From Fusobacterium sp. DD2 (GTDB taxonomy: Bacteria; Fusobacteriota; Fusobacteriia; Fusobacteriales; Fusobacteriaceae), in NCBI RefSeq assembly GCF_018205345.1, contig NZ_JADRHM010000017.1, positions 1 through 38,458 of the forward strand: a stretch of 38,458 bases of DNA, written 5' to 3'. Positions 26,243 to 35,120 of this stretch are shown piece after piece. Position numbers and translations under genes: made by a program. The stretch's first letter is position 1, and each line of letters begins with the position of its first letter. The notes beneath the pieces are model-generated. The model did not search any database. It was not told where the DNA came from and saw only the letters and a list, made by a program, of their open reading frames with translations.

Positions 26243-27640
26243 TTATTCTTCAGTTGGCGTATCTACTGGATAAACTCCATTAAAACATCCTACGCAATAT
26301 TCGCAACCTTTTAATGATTTATACATATTTTCAAGAGATAGATAATCCAATGTATCTGCATTTATCTCTTTTCTTATCTCTTCTACTTCAAGTCTTGCAG
26401 CAATAAGCTCATTTCTGTGAGCTGTATCAATACCAAAATAACATGGATATTTTACTGCTGGTGATGCTGATAGAAAGTGAACCTCTTTTGCTCCTGCTCT
26501 TCTTACTATCTCTATCAATATTTTACTTGTTGTTCCTCTTACTAAAGAGTCATCAATTATAATAACTCTTTTTCCTTCAATATTTACTTTCAATGGATTT
26601 AATTTTACCATTACAGCTTTTTCTCTCAATTCTTGAGTAGGTTTGATAAATGTTCTTCCAATATATTTATTCTTAATCAATCCTACACCATAAGGTATTC
26701 CGCTCTCTTTAGCATATCCAATTGCTGCAGGAATTCCAGAATCTGGTACTCCTATAACAATGTCAGCATCTATTTTTTTCTGTCTTGCAAGAAGTTTTCC
26801 AGCTTCAACTCTTGATTCATATACATTAAGTCCATCTATTACACTATCAGGTCTTGCAAAATAAATATGTTCAAATGAGCACGGAGCTTTTTTATTATTT
26901 TCTGAATATTTAACAGATTTAACTCCATTTTCATCTATTATAACCATTTCACCTGGTAGTATATCTCTTATAAATGTTCCACCTACTGTATCTATTGCAC
27001 AAGATTCAGAAGCCAGTATATATGCTCCACACTTTGTCTGTCCAAGACACAGAGGTCTTATTCCATATGGGTCTCTTACTCCAATAAGTTTATTATCAGC
27101 AAGTATTGTAAGTGCGTAAGCTCCTTTTATAGCTCCAACTGTGCTTCTTATTGCCTCTTCTACATCTTTTGTAGATTTTCTAGCTATCATTTTTATGATA
27201 ACTTCTGAGTCCAGTGTTGTACTAAATGTTGAACCACCATCTTCAAGAAGCTCTCTTATTACCTTTGCATTTGTAAGATTTCCATTATGTGCAACTGCTA
27301 TTTGTCCCCATTTATATCTACTCTCTAGAGGTTGAGCATTTTCAAGTCTGCAAGCACCTGTTGTAGCATATCTAACGTGGCCAATGGCCGCGTTTCCAAC
27401 AAGATTTTCTAATATTTTCTCATTGAAAACGTCAGCAGCCAGACCCATTCCTTTATATGTTACTATTTCACCAAATTTTGAAACTGATATTCCTGCACTT
27501 TCCTGTCCTCTGTGCTGAAGTGAATAAAGTCCATAATATGTAAGTTGAGCTACCTCTTTAATGTCTTTAGCATAAACTCCAAACACTCCGCACTCTTCTT
27601 CCATTTTATCTTTTAAATCAAAGAAATCTGTGCAGTTCAT
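26243..27640 (-). CDS. purF: Amidophosphoribosyltransferase
   Basis: The committed step: PRPP plus glutamine to phosphoribosylamine. The 465-residue protein has a 16-residue propeptide before Cys17 (EEE-CGVFGV), the N-terminal glutaminase nucleophile released on maturation, as in the B. subtilis-type enzyme. The PRPP site VIIIDDSLVRGTTS lies near 355-368. Cysteines in APCSF, YPCYF and the final CEYCVGC fit the four ligands of the oxygen-sensitive 4Fe-4S cluster of that subclass, suited to an anaerobe. The ATG overlaps the purC stop by one base (TAATG), with GGGGGC upstream. Confidence 0.97.
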   Translation of the reverse strand: MNCTDFFDLKDKMEEECGVFGVYAKDIKEVAQLTYYGLYSLQHRGQESAGISVSKFGEIVTYKGMGLAADVFNEKILENLVGNAAIGHVRYATTGACRLENAQPLESRYKWGQIAVAHNGNLTNAKVIRELLEDGGSTFSTTLDSEVIIKMIARKSTKDVEEAIRSTVGAIKGAYALTILADNKLIGVRDPYGIRPLCLGQTKCGAYILASESCAIDTVGGTFIRDILPGEMVIIDENGVKSVKYSENNKKAPCSFEHIYFARPDSVIDGLNVYESRVEAGKLLARQKKIDADIVIGVPDSGIPAAIGYAKESGIPYGVGLIKNKYIGRTFIKPTQELREKAVMVKLNPLKVNIEGKRVIIIDDSLVRGTTSKILIEIVRRAGAKEVHFLSASPAVKYPCYFGIDTAHRNELIAARLEVEEIRKEINADTLDYLSLENMYKSLKGCEYCVGCFNGVYPVDTPTEE

Positions 27641-28356
27641 TATTCAGCCCCCAATCTCTTTAGTACTTCGATGTATGCTTCTTCTATTCCTCCTAGGTCT
27701 CTTCTAAATCTATCTTTATCTAGTTTTTTACCTGTTTCTTTATCCCATAATCTACAAGTATCTGGAGTGATTTCATCAGCTAGAAGAATTTCCCCTTTAG
27801 CATTTTTACCAAATTCAATTTTGAAGTCTATTAAAGTGATTCCAATTTTATCAAATGCAGCTTTTAAAAGATCATTTATTTTAGCTGTAGTTTTATATAT
27901 TTCAGCTAATTCTTCATAAGTAGCAAGTCCAAGTGCTACAGCATGGTGGTCATTAATTAATGGATCTCCATATTCATCATTTTTGTAGCAAATTTCAAAT
28001 ATTGTGTTACAAGGTTTTGTTCCTTCAGGCACTCCGACTCTTTTTGCCATTGATCCTGCAATAACGTTTCTAACTATTACTTCAAGAGGGAATATTTTAA
28101 CTCTTTGACATAATTGATCTCTGTCATTTAATACTTCTACTAAGTGAGTTTTAATTCCATTTTTTTCAAGCATTCTAAATAGCATTGCAGTAATTTTGTT
28201 GTTCATTATTCCTTTATTTACTATTGTTCCTTTTTTTGCTCCATTTCCAGCTGTTGCATCATCTTTGTAGTGAATAATTACTAAATTATCATCTGTAGTT
28301 GTGTAAACTTGTTTTGCTTTTCCTTCATAGATAAAATCTTTTTTTTCTACTGCCAT
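27640..28356 (-). CDS. purC: SAICAR synthetase
   Basis: Ligates aspartate to CAIR with ATP. The real start is the ATG at 28356 after GGAGG; the TTG at 28371 belongs to the ribosome site. The 238 residues carry [41 protein letters not shown] and [14 protein letters not shown], all standard. The SAICAR cleavage step needs purB, which is not in this window. The end couples to purF. Confidence 0.97.
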   Translation of the reverse strand: MAVEKKDFIYEGKAKQVYTTTDDNLVIIHYKDDATAGNGAKKGTIVNKGIMNNKITAMLFRMLEKNGIKTHLVEVLNDRDQLCQRVKIFPLEVIVRNVIAGSMAKRVGVPEGTKPCNTIFEICYKNDEYGDPLINDHHAVALGLATYEELAEIYKTTAKINDLLKAAFDKIGITLIDFKIEFGKNAKGEILLADEITPDTCRLWDKETGKKLDKDRFRRDLGGIEEAYIEVLKRLGAE

Positions 28357-28404
28357 TTTTAATACCTCCAATAAAATTTAAATATTTTATATATTAATTA
28401 AATA

Positions 28405-28884
28405 CTATAACTCTACTCCCGAACCATTTTCAGCTATAAATTTCTCTTTCATTTCTTTTCTGAATTTTTTTAATTTTTCTTTTAATTCAGGATATTTCAA
28501 TGAAAGCATCTCCACTGCAACCATTCCAGCATTATATGAATTATTTAGTCCTACTGTTGCAACTGGAATTGATTTAGGCATTTGAACTATTGAAAATAGT
28601 GCATCCAGTCCATTAAAAGCAGCTTCTATTGGTACACCTACCACAGGCAGTATAGTTTTTGATGCTATCACACCAGGCAAATGTGCTGCAAGTCCTGCTC
28701 CAGCTATAATTACTTCACAACCGTTCTTCTCTAAATCTGCTAATGTTTCTTCAAGCTTTTCTGGAACTCTATGAGCTGATAATACATGAGCACTATATTC
28801 AACTCCAAATTCCTTTAAACATTTAGCAGCTCCACGCATCTTTTCTGTGTCTGACTTACTTCCAAAGATAATTGCTACTTTCAT
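28405..28884 (-). CDS. purE: 5-(carboxyamino)imidazole ribonucleotide mutase (PurE)
   Basis: Acts between AIR and CAIR. The start is the ATG at 28884, preceded by TAGGAGG; an upstream in-frame ATG at 28920 lies inside purL. The 159 residues have GSKSD (8-12), SAHR with His38, and AGLAAHLPG, the pattern of class I PurE, which normally works on N5-CAIR made by PurK. No purK is in the operon. The enzyme may depend on a distant purK, or on high bicarbonate, or carry out direct carboxylation. The gene lies 13 bases after purL. Confidence 0.95.
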   Translation of the reverse strand: MKVAIIFGSKSDTEKMRGAAKCLKEFGVEYSAHVLSAHRVPEKLEETLADLEKNGCEVIIAGAGLAAHLPGVIASKTILPVVGVPIEAAFNGLDALFSIVQMPKSIPVATVGLNNSYNAGMVAVEMLSLKYPELKEKLKKFRKEMKEKFIAENGSGVEL

Positions 28885-28897
28885 TTTTCCTCCTAGG

Positions 28898-31800
28898 TTA
28901 CTTAAAATATTTAACTCCATTTACAAATATTTTCTGATCTTTGTTACCATTTATATTTTTAAAAATGTTGTTACCATATCTTTCTGAGTGTCCCATCTTA
29001 CCAAATATTCTACCATCTGGTGATGTAATACCCTCTATTGCACAAGTAGATCCATTTGGATTGAATCTAAACTCATTTGTAGGTTTTCCCTCAAAATCTA
29101 CATATTGAGTTGCAACTTGTCCATTTTCAAATAATTTCTTAACAACTTCATCATTAGCAAAGAATCTTCCTTCACCATGTGAAACTGCAATTTCAAACTG
29201 TTCTCCTGGTTCCATATCTGCAAGCCATGGTGATTTATTTGAAACAACTTTAGTAGAAACGATTTGAGATACATGACGTCCTATTTTATTAAATGTAAGT
29301 GTTGGTGAATCTTCAGTTACTTTTCCTATCTCTCCATAAGGTAATAATCCTGATTTTATAAGAGCCTGGAATCCATTACAGATACCAAGTATCAATCCAT
29401 CTCTTTTTAGGAATCTGTCAAGTGCTTCAGCTATTTTTGGATTTGTAAGTACTGTTGCAATAAATTTACCTGATCCATCTGGTTCATCTCCTGAGCTGAA
29501 TCCACCTGGAAGCAGTAATATTTGAGAATTATCAAGTTCTTTTACCATTCTTTCAATTGAATCATTGATAAAGTCCTGAGTTATATTTCTAAATACAAGG
29601 ATATTTGATGTAGCTCCTGCTTTTTCAAATGCTCTTGCAGAATCATATTCACAGTTTGATCCAGGGAATGCTGGTACTAAAACTCTTGGTTTTGCAACTT
29701 TATTCTTACATACAATTATCTCTTTGTTCTTATATGGTTGCCAGATATAGTTTTCTTTATGTTCCTCAGTCTTGTAAGGAAATACAGGTGCTAATTTATC
29801 AAGCCATGCCTTTTCTCCCTTAGCCATCTCTATAACAACATCTCCAACTATAACTTCATATTTATCAATTGTCTTACCAATTAATTGAACATTTTCTCCA
29901 TGAAGCTCTCCTTCACTTTCAACTATAAATGTTCCATAGTTAAATCTGAATAGCTCATCACCTAAATTTTCTATCTTTGCACCTATTCTATTACCAAAGG
30001 TCATTTTACTAATCGCTTCTGCAACTCCTCCATTTCTTAAAGTAGTTGCTGCAACTATCTTTTTATTCTTAATATTTTCATATATATATTCAAAATTTTT
30101 CTTTAATTCTTCTATATTAGGCATACAGCTCTCAAGCATATGATGTCTTATAATATAGATATTGTGTCCAGCTTTTTTAAACTCTGGTGATATAATCTCA
30201 CTTGCTTTTACTGGTGCCACTGCAAAAGAGATTAATGTAGGTGGAACATGAATATCATTAAATGTACCACTCATAGAGTCCTTACCACCTATTGCTGGAA
30301 TTCCAAATCCTACCTGAGCTTGTATACTTCCTAGTAATGCTGCAAATGGTTTACCCCAATTGATTGGATTTGTACCTAACTTTTGGAAGTATTCCTGGAA
30401 TGATAATCTTACTTTTCTATAATCCCCACCAGCTGCAACTATTTTTGCAAGTGATTCAACTACTGCATATGCTCCTCCATGAAATTGTGACCATGATGAT
30501 ATATATGGATTGTATCCCCATGAAATAGCAGAAGCTGTATCAGTTTCTCCTTTTAATAGAGGTATCTTTTGAACGCTTACATCAGTAGGTGTCATCTGAT
30601 ATTTTCCTCCAAATGGCATCAATACTGTAGTACCACCTATAGTAGCATCAAATCTTTCTATCAATCCTTTTTGTGATGCAACATCTAATGATGAAAGCAT
30701 ATTGAACCATTTATCTTCAAGATTTTTTCCCTCATATCTATCTTTTAATAATGGATTTTCTTTCAAATCTATATCTTTTACTTCTACATCTGTTTCCTGA
30801 GTAACACCATTTGTATCTAAGAAATCTCTACAGATATCAACTATCTTTTTACCTTTCCATTTGATAACCAGTCTATTATCTGCTGTTACAACAGCTACTG
30901 GTGTAGCTTCAAGGTTTTCAGCAGCTGCAAGTTTCATAAATTTATCTTCATCTTTTGCTTCTATTACAACTGCCATTCTTTCTTGTGACTCAGATATTGC
31001 AAGTTCTGTACCACTTAATCCCTTGTATTTTACTGTTACCACATCTAGATTGATATCAAGCCCTGGTGCAAGTTCACCTATTGCAACTGAAACTCCTCCA
31101 GCACCAAAGTCATTACATTTCTTAATAAGTCTTGTTACTTCAGGATTTCTGAATAATCTTTGTATCTTTCTCTCTTCTGGTGCATTACCCTTTTGCACTT
31201 CAGCACCACATAGAGTAAGTGATTTATCTGTATGCTCTTTAGAAGATCCTGTTGCTCCTCCACAACCATCTCTTCCTGTTTTACCACCTAAAAGAATTAC
31301 TACGTCTCCAGGTTTTGGATCATCTCTTCTTACCCAGTCAGCTGGAACTGCTCCTACAACTGCTCCAACTTCCATTCTTTTAGCCTTGTATCCATCGTGA
31401 TATATCTCAGCTACATGTCCTGTAGTAAGTCCTATCTGGTTACCATAAGCTGAATATCCTGCAGCTGCACCTGTAGTAATTTTCTTTTGAGGTAATTTTC
31501 CAACCATAGTATCTTCAAGCTTTTCTAATGGATTTCCTGATCCTGTAACTCTTATTGCCTGGTAAACATATGCTCTACCAGATAGAGGGTCCCTAATCGC
31601 TCCACCCAGACATGTTGAAGCCCCTCCAAATGGTTCTATCTCTGTAGGATGGTTATGAGTTTCATTTTTAAACATCAATAACCATTTTTCTATTTTTCCA
31701 TCTACGTCTACATCAATATAAACTGAGCATGCATTTATTTCATCTGAAACTTCTAAATCATCAAGTTTTCCATTCTTTCTCATCTCTTTACCACAAATAG

Positions 31801-32626
31801 TTGCCATATCCATAAGTGATAAGTATTTTTTAGATATTCTATCTCCATGAACATCTTCTCTCATTTTTACATATTCATCAAAAGCCTTTTGAAGAACATC
31901 TCCAAATTTACTTTTTGGAAATACTATATTTTTTATCTTAGTTTCAAATGTAGTATGTCTACAGTGATCAGACCAATATGTATCCAAAACTTTGATTTCT
32001 GTTTCTGTTGGATCTCTGTGTTCCTGATCTTTAAAATATTTTTGTATGAATTTTAAATCTTCAAGTGTCATTGCCAAACCATAACTTTTGATAAATTCCC
32101 TCAATTTATCTTCATCATAGTCTATAAATCCTTTTAAAACTGGAACATCCTGTGAAGCTTCCCCTGCTTCGATTTCAAGTTTATCAAGTGATTTTTCTCT
32201 CATTTCAACTGGGTTTATAATATATTTTTTTACTTTTTCCAGTTGGTTATCATCTATATTTCCCTCTAATATGATGACCTTCCCACTTGTTACAACAGCA
32301 TCTTGATTTTTATCTGATATAAGTCTTAAACATTGCATAGCAGAGTCTGCTCTTTGGTCAAATTGACCTGGTAAAAATTCAACTGCGAAGTATTTTGCTC
32401 CCTTTGCATCTAATACATCACTAACATTGTCTGTTACTACTTCTGAAAATATAACTTTCTTAGCAGCTTCTAATTCAGCCTTCTCAATACTGAAAATATC
32501 ATAACAATTTACAATTCTTACTCTTTTTAAATCAGTTAAGTTTAAACTCTCTCTAAGCTCTTCACCTAATCTTTTAGCCTCTAAATCAAAACCTGGTTTT
32601 TTTTCAACAAAAATACGGTAGTTCAT
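28898..32626 (-). CDS. purL: Phosphoribosylformylglycinamidine synthase, single-chain
   Basis: Converts FGAR to FGAM with glutamine and ATP. At 1242 residues it is the long type joining the PurS-like, PurL and PurQ (glutaminase) parts in one chain, in contrast to the three-subunit enzyme of Bacilli. The synthetase core has TYWSDHCRHTTF near 215, ETHNHPTEIEPFGGA, and GKDSMSGTF. The C-terminal class I glutaminase has LPGGFSSGDEPDGSG, Cys1083 in GICNGFQ, and the His-containing SHGEGRF. GGAGGAG precedes the ATG. It follows fhs by 46 bases without a terminator. Confidence 0.97.
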   Translation of the reverse strand: MNYRIFVEKKPGFDLEAKRLGEELRESLNLTDLKRVRIVNCYDIFSIEKAELEAAKKVIFSEVVTDNVSDVLDAKGAKYFAVEFLPGQFDQRADSAMQCLRLISDKNQDAVVTSGKVIILEGNIDDNQLEKVKKYIINPVEMREKSLDKLEIEAGEASQDVPVLKGFIDYDEDKLREFIKSYGLAMTLEDLKFIQKYFKDQEHRDPTETEIKVLDTYWSDHCRHTTFETKIKNIVFPKSKFGDVLQKAFDEYVKMREDVHGDRISKKYLSLMDMATICGKEMRKNGKLDDLEVSDEINACSVYIDVDVDGKIEKWLLMFKNETHNHPTEIEPFGGASTCLGGAIRDPLSGRAYVYQAIRVTGSGNPLEKLEDTMVGKLPQKKITTGAAAGYSAYGNQIGLTTGHVAEIYHDGYKAKRMEVGAVVGAVPADWVRRDDPKPGDVVILLGGKTGRDGCGGATGSSKEHTDKSLTLCGAEVQKGNAPEERKIQRLFRNPEVTRLIKKCNDFGAGGVSVAIGELAPGLDINLDVVTVKYKGLSGTELAISESQERMAVVIEAKDEDKFMKLAAAENLEATPVAVVTADNRLVIKWKGKKIVDICRDFLDTNGVTQETDVEVKDIDLKENPLLKDRYEGKNLEDKWFNMLSSLDVASQKGLIERFDATIGGTTVLMPFGGKYQMTPTDVSVQKIPLLKGETDTASAISWGYNPYISSWSQFHGGAYAVVESLAKIVAAGGDYRKVRLSFQEYFQKLGTNPINWGKPFAALLGSIQAQVGFGIPAIGGKDSMSGTFNDIHVPPTLISFAVAPVKASEIISPEFKKAGHNIYIIRHHMLESCMPNIEELKKNFEYIYENIKNKKIVAATTLRNGGVAEAISKMTFGNRIGAKIENLGDELFRFNYGTFIVESEGELHGENVQLIGKTIDKYEVIVGDVVIEMAKGEKAWLDKLAPVFPYKTEEHKENYIWQPYKNKEIIVCKNKVAKPRVLVPAFPGSNCEYDSARAFEKAGATSNILVFRNITQDFINDSIERMVKELDNSQILLLPGGFSSGDEPDGSGKFIATVLTNPKIAEALDRFLKRDGLILGICNGFQALIKSGLLPYGEIGKVTEDSPTLTFNKIGRHVSQIVSTKVVSNKSPWLADMEPGEQFEIAVSHGEGRFFANDEVVKKLFENGQVATQYVDFEGKPTNEFRFNPNGSTCAIEGITSPDGRIFGKMGHSERYGNNIFKNINGNKDQKIFVNGVKYFK

Positions 32627-32672
32627 CTCTCCTCCACAATCCTTTTTTATTTTTTATTTTCTATATTAGATA

Positions 32673-34337
32673 CTAGAATAACCCGTCTATTCTTCCATTC
32701 TCATCAATATCAATCAGTTCTGCTGCTGGTTTTTTTGGTAGTCCTGGCATATCTATTATATCTCCTGCCATAGCTACTATGAATCCTGCTCCTGCTGATA
32801 TTCTAAGTTCATTTATTGTAACAACAAAGTCTCTAGGTCTTCCTAAAAGCTTTGCATCATCAGATAACGACTTTTGTGTTTTAGATATACAGATTGGTAA
32901 GTTTTCATATCCAAGTTCCTCTATTGTTTTTAACATCTTCTTAGCATTCTTACCAAATTCAACCCCAGATGCTCCATATATCTCTTTACATATTTTTTCA
33001 ATTTTTTCCTTAACACTTAATTCAAGTGGATATAATGGTTCAAAGTTATCAATTCCCTTATCAATCTCTTTTATTACCTTTTCAGCTAATTCTTCTCCAC
33101 CTTTTCCACCTTTTTCCCACACTTCACATAGTGCAACTGGTACATTTAACTCCTTACAATGTCTTTCAATAAATTCTATCTCTTTATCAGTATCAGTTAT
33201 GAATTTATTAATTGCAACTACTACTGGAACATTATATTTTTGCATATTTTCAATATGTTTATCTAGATTTTCAATTCCTTTTTCAAGTGCATCTAGATTT
33301 TCTTCTTTCAATTCTATTGCTCCACCGTGATGTTTTAAAGCTCTTATAGTTGCTACTACTACAATACAGTTTGGTTTTAAATTTCCTTTTCTGCATTTGA
33401 TATCAAGGAACTTTTCTGCTCCAAGATCAGCAGCAAATCCTGCTTCTGTAATTGTATAATCTGATAGTTTCATTGCCATCTTTGTAGCTAAAATTGAGTT
33501 ACATCCATGTGCAATATTAGCAAATGGTCCACCGTGAATAAGTACTGGTGTATTTTCAAGTGTTTGCACAAGGTTTGGTCTTATTGCTTCTTTAAGTAGT
33601 GCTGTTACAGCTCCTTCAATATGTAAATCTCCAACTTTTAATGCTTTTCCATCTCTTGAATATGCAAATATCATATTCTTTATTTTATCTTTAAGATCCA
33701 TTAAAGAGTTAGCAAGACATAAAGCTGCCATAATTTCAGATGCAACTGTTATTTGAAATGAGCTTTCTCTAGGAATTCCATTTGCCTTTCCACCAAGTCC
33801 AACTACTACTTGTCTTAAAGCTCTGTCATTCATATCTACTGCTCTTTTCCAACTTATTTTAGTAACATCAATGTTTAGAGCATTTCCTGAATTGAGATGG
33901 TTATCAATGCAAGCTGCAATAAGATTGTGTGCGGCACCTATTGCATGTAAATCCCCAGTAAAGTGAAGATTTATATCTTCCATAGGAATTACCTGTGCAT
34001 AACCTCCTCCTGTTGCTCCTCCTTTGATTCCAAATACAGGTCCTAGTGAAGGCTCTCTCAATGCTGCCATTGATGATTTTCCCATCCTGTTCATAGCTTG
34101 AGTTAATCCTACTGTTACAGTAGATTTTCCTTCTCCTGCTGGTGTCGGTGTAATAGCTGTTACAAGTACAAGTTTCCCATCTTTTTTATGTTCTAATCTT
34201 TTTAAAACATTCAGATCAACTTTTGCCTTATACTTACCGTAAGTATCAATATCATCTTCTGAAAGTCCTAGTCTCTTAGCAATTTCTACTATTTTGACCA
34301 TTTTAGCTTCCTGTGCTATTTGAATATCTGTTTTCAC
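32673..34337 (-). CDS. fhs: Formate-tetrahydrofolate ligase
   Basis: Makes 10-formyl-THF from formate, THF and ATP in the cytoplasm. The 554 residues are the usual length. The nucleotide loop [11 protein letters not shown] is at 63-73; other family blocks are [23 protein letters not shown] and [12 protein letters not shown]. The start is a GTG at 34337, six bases after GGGAGG. As first gene of the purine operon it supplies the formyl donor used by PurN and PurH, so C1 supply and purine synthesis share one control region, the riboswitch-like leader at 34361-34631. The GTG start comes 24 bases after the terminator's T-run. Confidence 0.97.
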   Translation of the reverse strand: MKTDIQIAQEAKMVKIVEIAKRLGLSEDDIDTYGKYKAKVDLNVLKRLEHKKDGKLVLVTAITPTPAGEGKSTVTVGLTQAMNRMGKSSMAALREPSLGPVFGIKGGATGGGYAQVIPMEDINLHFTGDLHAIGAAHNLIAACIDNHLNSGNALNIDVTKISWKRAVDMNDRALRQVVVGLGGKANGIPRESSFQITVASEIMAALCLANSLMDLKDKIKNMIFAYSRDGKALKVGDLHIEGAVTALLKEAIRPNLVQTLENTPVLIHGGPFANIAHGCNSILATKMAMKLSDYTITEAGFAADLGAEKFLDIKCRKGNLKPNCIVVVATIRALKHHGGAIELKEENLDALEKGIENLDKHIENMQKYNVPVVVAINKFITDTDKEIEFIERHCKELNVPVALCEVWEKGGKGGEELAEKVIKEIDKGIDNFEPLYPLELSVKEKIEKICKEIYGASGVEFGKNAKKMLKTIEELGYENLPICISKTQKSLSDDAKLLGRPRDFVVTINELRISAGAGFIVAMAGDIIDMPGLPKKPAAELIDIDENGRIDGLF

Positions 34338-34360
34338 TTTGAACCTCCCAAATTTTATTT

Positions 34361-34411
34361 AAACAAAAAGTCTAAGTGCACACTTATGCTGACATCAGCA
34401 CACACTTAGAC
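34361..34411 (-). terminator. Attenuator terminator of the purine operon leader
   Basis: On the minus strand GTCTAAGTG (34411-34403) pairs perfectly with CACTTAGAC (34378-34370). An inner TGCTGA/TCAGCA stem is closed by TG, and TTTTTGTTT follows. It stands between the aptamer and fhs, so it must be conditionally passed for the operon to be expressed. Its 5' arm is also the end of the leader ORF. Confidence 0.92.
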
Positions 34412-34487
34412 CTTCATTTATTATTATTATGTTATATAAATTTTTTAATTTAATTACTGATGTTCCATGTTTTAATCTAAATAACAT
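34395..34487 (-). CDS. 30-codon leader ORF of the purine operon
   Basis: ATG at 34487-34485 with an ideal AAAAGGAG six bases upstream; stop TGA at 34397-34395. The product starts MLFRLKHGTSVIKL, has four consecutive Ile codons (all ATA) near codons 20-23 and ends NEGLSVC. The last five codons and the stop (GGT CTA AGT GTG TGC TGA) are the 5' arm of the terminator hairpin. A ribosome at the end of this ORF would therefore cover that arm and allow read-through. The ribosome site is buried in the hairpin at 34493-34530. Nothing suggests an independent function for the peptide. Translation is predicted, not proven. Confidence 0.6.
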   Translation of the reverse strand: MLFRLKHGTSVIKLKNLYNIIIINEGLSVC

Positions 34488-34492
34488 TTCAA

Positions 34493-34530
34493 ACTCCTTT
34501 TAGTACTCATTCACATATACCAAAAGGAAT
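34493..34530 (-). promoter_or_regulatory. Shine-Dalgarno-sequestering hairpin of the leader ORF
   Basis: ATTCCTTTTGGT (34530-34519) can pair over 12 positions (two G-U) with ACTAAAAGGAGT (34504-34493), hiding the leader's AAAAGGAG behind a 14-base loop. A competing partner, TTTTTAGTA (34551-34543), can pair with TACTAAAA (34505-34498) instead, leaving the GGAG partly free. Two mutually exclusive pairings of this kind are what a switch needs. Confidence 0.5.
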
Positions 34531-34563
34531 ATAGTTCCATGTTACTAAAAACTACATCACTTT

Positions 34564-34628
34564 TCCCATAGCAGCTAATTTAAGGTTAGCCGTAGAAACT
34601 CCTGACCATATTACAGGTATATATGAGA
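34564..34628 (-). ncRNA. Guanine-riboswitch-like (purine) aptamer, contracted variant
   Basis: Stem P1 is TCTCATA/TATGGGA. P2 is CCTG/CAGG with loop AATATGG, P3 CGGCTAA/TTAGCTG with loop CCTTAAA. The loops keep the GG and CC that form the kissing interaction, and J2/3 has GTTTCTAC. The base matching C74, which selects guanine, is C (GCTATGG). Compared with the xpt-type aptamer it lacks one pair at the base of P2 and the nucleotides equal to C53 and A73 next to the pocket, and P2 has a U-U mismatch at the loop. Its position before fhs-pur fits a purine sensor. Class is strongly supported; ligand is open. Confidence 0.8.
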
Positions 34629-34637
34629 GTATTTATT

Positions 34638-34667
34638 TTTATATCTAAAGGTTATCACATATCTCGA
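34638..34667 (-). promoter_or_regulatory. Probable promoter of the fhs-pur operon
   Basis: On the minus strand TCGAGA (34667-34662) and TATAAA (34643-34638) are 18 bases apart. The predicted start near 34631 is just before P1 of the aptamer, as expected. The -35 is a 4 of 6 match only. Confidence 0.45.
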
Positions 34668-34691
34668 ATTTTGTCCATTACTTTTTCGATT

Positions 34692-35120
34692 TTAGCTTTT
34701 TTTAAGTCCTTCTATCCCTAAAATGTAACCAAATGTTCCAAATCCGTTAATTTGTCCCTTACATCCTGGAGCAGTTATTGATTTGTGCCTGAAATCTTCT
34801 CTAGCATAAATATTTGAAAGATGAACTTCTACAACTGGAATATCTATGCTTTTAATAGCATCTAATAAAGCAACTGAAGTATGAGTATACGCACCTGGAT
34901 TTATAACTATCCCATCAAATTTTTCCAAATAGGCTCTTTGAATAAAGTTAATCAACTCACCCTCTATATTACTCTGCAGTATTTCCACTTCAATTCTATT
35001 TCTTTCACAGTACCCTTGAATATATCTGCATAGCTCTTCATAAGTTCCTGTGCCATATACATTCTTTTCTCTTATACCTAAAAAATTAATGTTTGGACCA
35101 TTTATTACCATTATTTTCAT
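34692..35120 (-). CDS. aroQ: 3-dehydroquinate dehydratase, type II
   Basis: Dehydrates 3-dehydroquinate in the shikimate pathway. The 142-residue protein is a typical small type II enzyme. NGPNINFLG is at 7-15, the catalytic Tyr22 in the flexible loop, INPGAYTHTS at 73-82, and His100 in EVHLSNIYARE. The ATG overlaps the aroE stop (ATGA), with GGGGG upstream. Unlike the Schiff-base type I enzyme it has no active lysine. No clear terminator follows it before the purine operon promoter, so some read-through into the purine leader is possible. Confidence 0.95.
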   Translation of the reverse strand: MKIMVINGPNINFLGIREKNVYGTGTYEELCRYIQGYCERNRIEVEILQSNIEGELINFIQRAYLEKFDGIVINPGAYTHTSVALLDAIKSIDIPVVEVHLSNIYAREDFRHKSITAPGCKGQINGFGTFGYILGIEGLKKS

